6,161 nucleotides of DNA from Myxococcota bacterium (GTDB taxonomy: Bacteria > Myxococcota > Polyangia > GCA-2747355 > JAKLHH01): assembly GCA_022710245.1 (NCBI GenBank), contig JAKLHH010000490.1, positions 1-6,161 on the forward strand. Reading direction: 5' to 3'. Below are positions 1 to 6,003 of this stretch, one piece after another. Made by a program: the position numbers and the translations under genes. How positions within the stretch are numbered: position 1 is the first letter of the stretch; each line of letters opens with the position of its first letter. The notes beneath the pieces are model-generated. The model saw nothing but the letters and a program-made list of their open reading frames with translations, was not told where the DNA came from and did not search any database.

Positions 1-32
1 GCCCCTCACCACTGCCGAACCACTCTGCTCAG

Positions 33-67
33 CCCCATCGCCCCCCGCCAGCCCAGGCTCCCACCCC
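33..67 (-). other. Putative G-quadruplex-forming motif
   Basis: On the minus strand there are five G-runs: 67-64 (four G), 62-60 (three), 54-52 (three), 46-41 (six) and 36-33 (four). The loops between them are 1, 5, 5 and 4 bases. This satisfies the usual consensus of four or more runs of at least three G with loops of 1-7. The plus strand would be the matching C-rich strand. The site is about 55 bp upstream of the proposed mutL -35 element. Motifs of this kind also arise by chance in very GC-rich DNA, so a function is not claimed. Confidence 0.4.
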
Positions 68-120
68 ACTCCAGGGCAGCGCGGGCGCTGGCCCGACGAT
101 TAGGGAAAGGCCCCCCCGGC

Positions 121-150
121 TTGTCAGGGTCAGGACTCCTCGGCGATAGT
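121..150 (+). promoter_or_regulatory. Candidate sigma70-type promoter for mutL
   Basis: TTGTCA at 121-126 matches the -35 consensus TTGACA at 5 of 6 positions. GATAGT at 145-150 matches the -10 consensus TATAAT at 4 of 6. The spacer is 18 bp. The predicted start of transcription would be near 157, leaving a leader of about 50 nt before the mutL ATG at 209. Two features lie in or overlap the spacer: a tandem GTCAGG hexamer (123-128 and 129-134) and a small dyad with 4-bp arms around one base (132-140). These A/T-containing hexamers stand out in an otherwise GC-rich stretch. The call is by consensus only, and promoters in this group often deviate from it. Confidence 0.35.
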
Positions 151-208
151 CACTCTCACGGATGAGGCGAGTCGAGATGGCGGATCACCACAGGGCGAGC
201 GCGAGCCG

Positions 209-2026
209 ATGAGCGCGCCCCGCATCGTCGTCCTCCCACCCGAGGTGGTGAACCAGATCGCCGCCGGCGAGGTGGTGGAGCGCCCGGCCTCGGTGGTCAA
301 GGAGCTCGTCGAGAACGCGCTCGACGCCGGCGCACGGCGCGTCGACGTGGAGGTGGAGGAGGGCGGACTGCGGGCGATCCGCGTCGTCGACGACGGCTGC
401 GGGATGACCCCGGAGGAGCTGGAGCTCTGCCTCGAGCGCCACGCCACCAGCAAGCTGCGCAGCGCGCTCGACCTCCTCGAGGTGCGCACGATGGGGTTCC
501 GCGGCGAGGCGCTGCCGAGCATCGCCTCGGTGGCCCGGCTCACGCTGCGGAGCCGGCCGCCCGGCGCCGAGCTCGGGCACCAGCTGCGCGTGGAGGCCGG
601 CCGCGTCCTCGAGCGCGAGCCGGTCGGCTGCCGGACGGGGACGCTGATCGAGGTCGCGGACCTCTTCTTCAACACGCCGGCCCGGCTCAAGTTCCTGCGC
701 AGCAGCGCCACCGAGGCGGCGCACGCGAGCGACGCGGTGACCCGGCTCGCGCTGGCCTCGCCCGAGGTGCACCTGACCCTCACCGTCGACGGACGCCGCA
801 CCCTCGAGCTGCCGCCGTGCCGGGACCGGCTGGAGCGCGCGCGCGCGGTGCTGGGCCGGCGCGGCGCCGGGCTGGCGACGGCGACCCTCGAGGACGACGG
901 CCTGCGCGTGGAGGCCTGCCTGGCGCCGGCGGAGCAGTCGGGCCGCACGGCGCAGGCGGTGACGCTGCTGGTGAACCGGCGCTTCGTCCGGGATCGATCG
1001 CTGGTCCACGCGGTGGGCGCGGGCTACGGCGAGCTGCTGCCGCCGGGCCGCTACCCGCTCGCGGTGGTGCACCTCGAGCTCGACCCGTCGCGCCTCGACG
1101 TCAACGTGCACCCGCAGAAGATCGAGGTCCGCCTCGCCGAGCCCGACCGGATCTACTCGAGCCTGCGCCGGTGCGTGCGCGCCTTCCTCGCCGGGGCGCG
1201 GCCGCAGCCCGCTGGCGAGGGACCGGGAGCGTCCGGGTCGGCGCTCGTCGGGTCCGAGCCCGCGCGGACCTATCGCCTCGCCCCAGCGGGCGAGGGCGGC
1301 TACGAGGAGCACAAGCGGAGGATCCAGGAGGCCACGCGCCGCTTCTGGTCGGCGCAGGCCGGGCTCGCGCCCCCGCCGCCGCGGGCCGGCGAGGCGGTGG
1401 CGCCCTATCCGCTCCTCGAGCGGGCCGCCTCGTCGGCGACCGGCTACTTCGGGCGGCTGCGCGTGCTCGGGCAGGCGCTCGGCACTTACCTCCTCTGCGA
1501 GGGCGAGGGCGAGCTGGTGCTGATCGACCAGCACGCGGCGCACGAGCGCGTGACCTTCGAGCAGCTCCGCCTCGCGTCGCGCGCGGGCGCGCTCCCCTCG
1601 CAGCGGCTGCTGATCCCCGTCGTCGTGGCGCTGGAGCCGCGGCTGGAGGCGGCCGCGCGCGAGGCCGAGGCGGCGCTCGGCGAGCTCGGCTTCGAGCTGG
1701 ACCCCTTCGGCGCCGCCACCTGGACCATCCGCGCGGTGCCCGAGGCGCTGCGGACCGCGGACCCGGCGGCGCTCCTCTGCGAGGTCCTCGAGGAGCTGGC
1801 CGCGGTCGGCGCGACGCAGCTCGTGAGCGCGGCGCGCGAGGAGGTGCTGGCGCGGATGGCGTGCCACGGCTCGGTCCGCGGCGGCCGCGCCCTCGACGAG
1901 GGTGAGATCGGCGCGCTCCTCGCCAGCCTCGATCAGGTGGACTTCGCCGGCGCGTGCCCGCACGGGCGTCCGGTGCTGCTGCGGCTCGGGCGCGGCGAGC
2001 TGGAGCGGCGCTTCGGCCGGCAGTAG
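209..2026 (+). CDS. mutL: DNA mismatch repair protein MutL, endonuclease-type
   Basis: MutL couples mismatch recognition by MutS to strand incision. It acts in the cytoplasm on DNA, with the replication clamp. The 605-residue protein is full length for the family. The N-terminal GHKL ATPase shows KELVENALDAG with Glu32 as the likely general base and Asn36 binding Mg; DDGCGM (61-66); RHATSKL (77-83); GFRGEAL (96-102); the NTPARLKFL motif near 155; and the NVHPQK lysine at 304. A Pro/Ala/Gly-rich linker covers about 335-410. The C-terminal dimerisation and nuclease domain (about 412-605) carries DQHA(X)2E(X)4E at 440-451, ACHGSVR at 551-557, CPHGRP at 583-588 and a terminal FGRQ, so the endonuclease metal site looks complete. 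QRLLIP at 465-470 matches the beta-clamp-binding motif. This implies MutH-independent, nicking-type repair. The ATG is chosen because the conserved VVNQIAAGEVVERP segment begins right after it; only a weak purine-rich SD (AGGGCGAG, 192-199) precedes it. No mutS or other repair gene is adjacent in the window. Confidence 0.97.
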   Translation: MSAPRIVVLPPEVVNQIAAGEVVERPASVVKELVENALDAGARRVDVEVEEGGLRAIRVVDDGCGMTPEELELCLERHATSKLRSALDLLEVRTMGFRGEALPSIASVARLTLRSRPPGAELGHQLRVEAGRVLEREPVGCRTGTLIEVADLFFNTPARLKFLRSSATEAAHASDAVTRLALASPEVHLTLTVDGRRTLELPPCRDRLERARAVLGRRGAGLATATLEDDGLRVEACLAPAEQSGRTAQAVTLLVNRRFVRDRSLVHAVGAGYGELLPPGRYPLAVVHLELDPSRLDVNVHPQKIEVRLAEPDRIYSSLRRCVRAFLAGARPQPAGEGPGASGSALVGSEPARTYRLAPAGEGGYEEHKRRIQEATRRFWSAQAGLAPPPPRAGEAVAPYPLLERAASSATGYFGRLRVLGQALGTYLLCEGEGELVLIDQHAAHERVTFEQLRLASRAGALPSQRLLIPVVVALEPRLEAAAREAEAALGELGFELDPFGAATWTIRAVPEALRTADPAALLCEVLEELAAVGATQLVSAAREEVLARMACHGSVRGGRALDEGEIGALLASLDQVDFAGACPHGRPVLLRLGRGELERRFGRQ

Positions 2027-2055
2027 GCGGGGCAGAGGGAGCGGGGTCAGAGGGA
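2027..2055. repeat. 14/15-bp tandem duplication at the convergent gene ends
   Basis: GCGGGGCAGAGGGA (2027-2040) is followed directly by GCGGGGTCAGAGGGA (2041-2055), which is identical apart from one inserted T at 2047. The first copy fills the non-coding gap just after the mutL stop. The second copy contains the stop codon of the minus-strand barrel gene (TGA, 2049-2047) and its last codons. The inserted T belongs to that stop codon. It looks like a local slippage duplication. There is no hairpin plus T-run in the 20-bp gap, so no intrinsic terminator can be called for either gene. Confidence 0.7.
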
Positions 2056-3450
2056 GAGGCGGTAGCCGGCCTCGAGCAGCAGGCCGCCGGCGAGCAGCGC
2101 CAGGTCCTCGTTCTCCAGCTGGCTCCACTGGTACGCGCCCTGGAGGAAGAGGCTGCCGCGCCACAGCCTGACCCCGGCCCCGGCCCCGCCGAGCACGCCG
2201 GGCTTCACGTCCCAGCGGAGCACGTCGCCTGTCTGCGGTCCGACGACGTGGGAGCGGACGAGCTGGGCGAGCACGGCGACGGTCAGATAAGGGGAGACGC
2301 GCCAGCTGCCGAAGCTCCACCGCGCGCCCGCCCCGAGCGGCGCCAGCAGCACGGTCGCGCGCGAGGGCTGGAAGCCAGTGACCGGCACGTCCTGGCTGGC
2401 CCAGCTCCAGCGAGCGAGGAGGAACCCGGCGAGCCGCCCGCCGGGGAGCGGGTGCTCGAGCCCCACCTCCAGCCCGAGGCTGGGGCTGGCGAGCGCGCCC
2501 AGGTTGTGGAGGAGGCCGGCGGCGACCGCGGCCTGCACCACCAGGCGGCGCGGAGCCTTCGTCGGCGGCGGGGGCGGAGCCGGCTGGGTGGCCGCCACGG
2601 GAGCGGACGCCGGCGGCGGATCGATGACGACCGTGACCGTGCGTCGGTTGGCCGGCTGATCCGGCAGCAGGGCCGTCAGGGACCAGCGCCCCGCGCGCGG
2701 CCGCGTCTCTGGCGCCCAGCTCGCCCGGTAGCGCCCCTTGGCGACGGCCTCCACCTCGAGCACGTCGACCGCGCCGCCACCAGGGCCGACGAGCTCGAGC
2801 CGCGGCGAGGCGGCCCCGCGCCGCTCGGCCTCGGCGATCACGACCTCCACGCGCGGGGTGTCCGCGGGGCCGACGCGCTCCGGGCGCGCGGCGACGGTGA
2901 GCAGGTTGTAGTCCGGCTGCCCGATGGGCACCGGCCGCCGCGTCTCCAGGCCGCGCTGGTCGATCACCTGCACGTGGCCCTCGGTGATGCCGGGGGCGAC
3001 GATGACGTTCATCCGCAGCCGGCCGGTGGGCCCGCTGGGGCGAGGGCCGAAGACGCGCCCGCCCACGGCCAGCGTGACGTCTGACCTGGGGCGCGTGGTC
3101 ACGTCCACCGCCGTCCGTCCGTGGAGCGGCACGCGGACCACCAGCGTGCCGGGCGCGCCCTCGCGCCAGAGCGCGAGGCAGAGGAGCTGCGGGAAGCGCT
3201 GGGCCGGCGCGCGATAGGTGAGGCGCACCCCTCCGGGGAGGGGAGTCTGCCGCTCGACAGCGCCCACGTTCACGGCCACGCCCAGAGGCCCATCGCCGGG
3301 CAGACCGAGGACGTCGATCGTCGCCCGCTCGACCTCCCCGAGCACGATCGGCGAGGGGTTGCTGGTGACCACGATGCCCGCCGCCTGAGCCGCGGGCGCG
3401 CCGAGGAGCAGGCCGAGCAGCAGGGCAGGGGCGGCGAGGGGCCGGGGCAT
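2047..3450 (-). CDS. Secreted protein: Ig-like domains plus outer-membrane beta-barrel
   Basis: I do not recognise a named family. The 467-residue product begins with a Sec signal peptide: a short N-terminus with one Arg, a Leu/Ala hydrophobic core at about 5-21, and a likely cut after AQA (residue 23) with no lipobox Cys. Residues about 25-275 are beta-rich, Gly/Pro/Val-rich and look like two or three Ig-like domains; the clearest is at about 193-276 (GRYRASW, then GRWSLTALL). A Pro/Ala linker (about 277-301, with PPPPP) follows. The last ~166 residues show alternating hydrophobic/polar strands with aromatic girdle residues (RWSWASQD, GARWSFGSWRVSPYLTV, LFLQGAYQWSQL) and end in EAGYRLSL. This is the size of an eight-stranded outer-membrane barrel. 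The terminal residue is Leu rather than the usual Phe or Trp. The gene starts 2 bp after the kinase stop, so it is probably cotranscribed and may work with the kinase. Transport of a specific substrate is not indicated. Confidence 0.8.
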   Translation of the reverse strand: MPRPLAAPALLLGLLLGAPAAQAAGIVVTSNPSPIVLGEVERATIDVLGLPGDGPLGVAVNVGAVERQTPLPGGVRLTYRAPAQRFPQLLCLALWREGAPGTLVVRVPLHGRTAVDVTTRPRSDVTLAVGGRVFGPRPSGPTGRLRMNVIVAPGITEGHVQVIDQRGLETRRPVPIGQPDYNLLTVAARPERVGPADTPRVEVVIAEAERRGAASPRLELVGPGGGAVDVLEVEAVAKGRYRASWAPETRPRAGRWSLTALLPDQPANRRTVTVVIDPPPASAPVAATQPAPPPPPTKAPRRLVVQAAVAAGLLHNLGALASPSLGLEVGLEHPLPGGRLAGFLLARWSWASQDVPVTGFQPSRATVLLAPLGAGARWSFGSWRVSPYLTVAVLAQLVRSHVVGPQTGDVLRWDVKPGVLGGAGAGVRLWRGSLFLQGAYQWSQLENEDLALLAGGLLLEAGYRLSL

Positions 3451-3452
3451 CC

Positions 3453-5996
3453 TCACTGCTTCCAGTCGATCGCCGGGAGGCGCACGTTCGGGTTCGTGCG
3501 GTTGACGATCACCACCCGATAAGGTCGCGCGAAGAGGGGCCGCAGCTCGCCTTGCTTGTCGGTGGCGTAGACGCCCCAGTAGTGGACGCCGGCCAGCAGG
3601 CCCTCGACCTCGCTGCGGCCAGCGCTCGCCGCGCGCTTCACCTCGACGTGCTTCAGCAGCTCGCGGGCGCGCGCGATGACGAGGACGGTGGCGGCCTTCG
3701 GCTGCTTCCAGCGGAACACGACGGGGCGCGAGCCCTTGACGTACTCCACGACGGCGCGATCCGCGGGCGCGATCATCGCGGTGCCGGTGGGGAGCGCGGC
3801 GGGGGTCTCCGACGGGTAGGTCGTGAAGCGTCGCGCGAACCCGAACTCGCCCTCGCGGCCGTGCTCGTCGATGCTGCAGACGCGCCAGACATAGGTGTCT
3901 GCCTTGAGCTCGGGGAAGCGGAGCTCGGTGCCGGTGATCACCATGTCGGCGAGGTTCTCGTCGAAGCTGATGAAGTGGCTGACCTGGACCCGGTAGCGGG
4001 AGGCGCCGTCGACGCCGACCCAGCGCAGCGTGACGAGCCCCTCCCGCAGGCGCGCGTCGACCCCGGGCGCGCTGAGCGCGGGGAACGGGAGCAGCTTGAT
4101 CTTGACGGCGGGCTGGCCGCTGCGGACCTCGAACGCCTCGTCGGGGCCGACGGAGGTCGTGGTCCCGTCGGCGGAGCGGACCTGCACAGCGCCGCGGAGC
4201 GCCGCCACCTCCAGGGCGCCGCCGGCCGTGCCGCGGATGCGGAGGGCCACCGGGTCTCGCCCAGTGGCCACGATCTCCGCGGGCCTCCCGTCGGCGCCGA
4301 GGAAGCGCAGCGGCACGCCGGGCTGGGCCTCGACGCGGATGGTGCCGCGCGCGACGCGGGCCTGCGGGGTGCGGCCGCCCGCCTGAGGCGGCTCGATCAG
4401 CAGCTCGGTCTCCTCGTCGGCGTCGATGCGGCCGCCGGCGAGGAAGGTGGCGCGGAAGCGCGCCCCGCGTCCCGAGCGGATGGTGTCGTGGTAGCGGAGC
4501 GCCATCCCCTGCGTCGCCGGGCTCCAGGTGTTGCTCCCGCGAGGTCGGTGAAAGACGTCGCCCCAGAGCTGGCTCAGGCGAGCGATCGGCTGCTCCGCCG
4601 CCGGCCCGCTGCCGGTGCCGGCCGCGGGCGTGGTGGTGGCCGGGCGGTGTCGCAGCAGCAGCAGCGCCGCGCCGCCGCCGGCCGCCAGCACCGTGATGGC
4701 CGCCACCAGCCAGGCGAGGCGCGCGCGACGCCCGACGCCGGCTGGCGGCATCACGCCGGGGCTCGTGGTGAGGCCCGAGCGCGGAGTGGGCGGCCCGACC
4801 TTCTCCTCGTCTGCGCCGAGGCTCGAGGGCGGGGTGGGCGGCCCGATCTTCTCCTCGCGCGCGGCGTCCACGGAGCCGGCGGCGATCGTGTCCCCCCCGA
4901 GCGGCGACGCGGCGATCTCGCGCAGCTCGACGAGGACCTCCCCCGCCGTCGCCGGGCGCTCCGCGGGCTCCTTCCGCAGCAGGCGCATGACCAGCGCCTC
5001 CAGGCGAGGCGGGATGGTCCGTCGGGTCCGCTGGCTGGGAGGCAATGGATCGACGGTGAGCAGCTGGACGAGCAGCTCTCCGTACGTCTTGCACACGAAC
5101 GGCCGCGTGCCGGTGATCAGCTCGTAGAGCATCACCCCGACGGGGTAGAGGTCGGCGCGGGTGTCGATCTCGACGCCCCGGGCCTGCTCCGGGGCCATGT
5201 ACTCCGGCGTGCCGACGATCATGCCGGGGTTGGTCTCCAGCGGACGCCGGGTGCCCGGGGCGTCCAGGGGGAGCTCGTCGGGCGCCCGCAGCTTCACCAG
5301 TCCGAAGTCGAGGAGCTTGACGCGCGGTCCGTCCTTCTCGTCGGGGACGAGGAACACGTTCTCCGGCTTGAGGTCGCGGTGGATGACGTTCGCGGCGTGC
5401 ACGGCCGCCAGGGCGTCGCAGACCTGGGTGACGATGTGCAGCGCGAGGGGGAGCGGCGCCACGCGCTCGCGTCCGAGGTAGGAGCCCAGCGACTCGCCCG
5501 CCAGCAGCTCCATCACGTAGTAGAAGGTGCCGTCGGCCTCGACGAAGTCGGTGATCTCGACGATGTTCGGGTGGCGGATCTGGTTGACGACCTGCGCCTC
5601 GTGGAAGAAGCGGCGCACGGCGAGCGGGTCGCGCGTGTGCGGGCTGCGCAGGAACTTCAGCGCGACCTGGCGGTGGAGCAGCACGTGCTCGGCGACGTAG
5701 ATCTGGCCCATGCCGCCGCGGGCCAGCAGCTCGAGTAGCCGGTAAGACCCGAGCACCGTCCCCGGCTCGCGGACGTAGCTCTCTCCGCTCTCCTCCGCGG
5801 CCTGGTCCAGCTCGGCGCCCGGCGGCAGCGTCTCCAGCAGGCGCGGCGTCGGGGAGACCGGCGGCGAGCCGTCCGCCGGCGGCAGGCCGAGCAGGGTCTC
5901 CGTGCGGCTGAGCGGCGTCCCGTCGCGCGGACAGACTCCGACGGAGCCGGAGTAGGTGTGGTTGCAGACGGGGCAGGTGCGTCTGATCGCGCTCAT
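3453..5996 (-). CDS. Transmembrane Ser/Thr protein kinase with periplasmic FecR-like and FN3-like sensor
   Basis: This 847-residue Hanks-type kinase should phosphorylate Ser/Thr of cytoplasmic proteins in response to an envelope signal. Domains in order: a zinc-ribbon-like motif CPVC..CPRDG (Cys8, 11, 22); the kinase domain at about 85-362; a Pro-rich juxtamembrane region (about 363-422); one TM helix (about 427-448); a FecR-like domain (about 474-620); and two FN3-like modules (about 640-730 and 740-847). Catalytic residues are intact: glycine loop ARGGMGQIY (92-100), Lys114, alphaC Glu133, HRDLKPEN (Asp208, Asn213), DFG (230-232) and APE (268-270). It is therefore expected to be active and of the RD type. 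The FecR-like part shows the W..A..G..L...D.I.SG pattern, and the FN3-like part shows SRYRVQVS and TYVWRVCSID. The start fits the zinc-ribbon motif, though no strong SD precedes it. It begins 7 bp after the Cys-rich peptide gene and stops 2 bp before the barrel gene. Kinase identity is certain; the FecR and FN3 calls are by pattern. Confidence 0.93.
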   Translation of the reverse strand: MSAIRRTCPVCNHTYSGSVGVCPRDGTPLSRTETLLGLPPADGSPPVSPTPRLLETLPPGAELDQAAEESGESYVREPGTVLGSYRLLELLARGGMGQIYVAEHVLLHRQVALKFLRSPHTRDPLAVRRFFHEAQVVNQIRHPNIVEITDFVEADGTFYYVMELLAGESLGSYLGRERVAPLPLALHIVTQVCDALAAVHAANVIHRDLKPENVFLVPDEKDGPRVKLLDFGLVKLRAPDELPLDAPGTRRPLETNPGMIVGTPEYMAPEQARGVEIDTRADLYPVGVMLYELITGTRPFVCKTYGELLVQLLTVDPLPPSQRTRRTIPPRLEALVMRLLRKEPAERPATAGEVLVELREIAASPLGGDTIAAGSVDAAREEKIGPPTPPSSLGADEEKVGPPTPRSGLTTSPGVMPPAGVGRRARLAWLVAAITVLAAGGGAALLLLRHRPATTTPAAGTGSGPAAEQPIARLSQLWGDVFHRPRGSNTWSPATQGMALRYHDTIRSGRGARFRATFLAGGRIDADEETELLIEPPQAGGRTPQARVARGTIRVEAQPGVPLRFLGADGRPAEIVATGRDPVALRIRGTAGGALEVAALRGAVQVRSADGTTTSVGPDEAFEVRSGQPAVKIKLLPFPALSAPGVDARLREGLVTLRWVGVDGASRYRVQVSHFISFDENLADMVITGTELRFPELKADTYVWRVCSIDEHGREGEFGFARRFTTYPSETPAALPTGTAMIAPADRAVVEYVKGSRPVVFRWKQPKAATVLVIARARELLKHVEVKRAASAGRSEVEGLLAGVHYWGVYATDKQGELRPLFARPYRVVIVNRTNPNVRLPAIDWKQ
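3459..3463 (-). promoter_or_regulatory. Ribosome binding site of the barrel gene, inside the kinase gene
   Basis: The minus strand reads GGAAG at 3463-3459, 8 bases before the ATG at 3450-3448, a good Shine-Dalgarno position. It lies within the last kinase codons (Trp-Lys). An in-frame GTG at 3456-3454 overlaps the kinase stop but would be only 2 bases from this SD, so the ATG is the better start. Placing the SD inside the upstream gene suggests translational coupling. Confidence 0.5.
4770..4857 (-). repeat. Two-copy 40-bp in-frame repeat in the kinase juxtamembrane region
   Basis: Copies lie at 4770-4809 and 4818-4857, 48 bp apart, with 36 of 40 bases identical. The 48-bp period is 16 codons, so frame is kept. 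The encoded units are EEKIGPPTPPSSL (about residues 381-393) and EEKVGPPTPRSGL (about 397-409), between the kinase domain and the TM helix. Each carries an acidic patch and a TP dipeptide, with Ser downstream. The four differences include conservative codon changes (Ile/Val), which suggests an old duplication kept for its protein sequence. Confidence 0.8.
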
Positions 5997-6003
5997 CGCT
6001 CGC

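Larger units (their letters stand above)
1..208. other. Intergenic region upstream of mutL, no convincing gene
   Basis: No reading frame here looks coding. The longest candidate tail on the plus strand runs in frame 2 and ends at a TAG at 101-103. It would be a Pro/Ser-rich tail of 33 codons with about 9 A/T third positions, whereas the neighbouring genes have almost none. On the minus strand, an ATG at 38-36 reads only ten codons before a stop. The first ~70 bases are strongly C-rich on the plus strand, unlike the balanced G/C of the genes. I read the region as non-coding and carrying the mutL promoter. The end of an unrecognised gene reaching in from the left cannot be fully excluded. Confidence 0.55.

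Noticed and set aside
2..103. C-terminal end of an upstream plus-strand gene (frame 2, stop at 101-103)
   Set aside because: Third codon positions are far less GC-biased than in the true genes, and the Pro/Ser-rich string shows no family pattern.
162..179. ATG codons at 162 and 177 as earlier mutL starts
   Set aside because: Neither is in frame with mutL. The ATG at 209 gives the expected N-terminus.
130..948. Minus-strand frame of about 272 codons, very Ser/Arg-rich
   Set aside because: It is a shadow of the mutL ATPase region, with no motif and an atypical Ser/Arg composition.
185..2320. Long open frame on the minus strand opposite mutL (about 711 codons)
   Set aside because: It is antisense to a certain mutL, is rich in Arg/Ala/Gly with no domain pattern, and runs past the convergent gene boundary. 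Such frames are expected in very GC-rich DNA.
1954..3084. Plus-strand open frame of about 376 codons across the mutL end and the barrel gene
   Set aside because: It overlaps both real genes in the wrong frame or strand and has a repetitive Arg/Ala/Gly composition.
3451..5094. Upstream extension of the barrel gene frame into the kinase gene (to a start at 5094)
   Set aside because: The upstream part is the kinase region in another frame and is Arg/Ala-rich nonsense. A clear signal peptide begins at the ATG at 3450.
3552..5738. Long open frame on the plus strand opposite the kinase gene (about 728 codons)
   Set aside because: It is antisense to a kinase with all catalytic motifs, has low-complexity Arg/Ala/Asp-rich composition and no recognisable domain.
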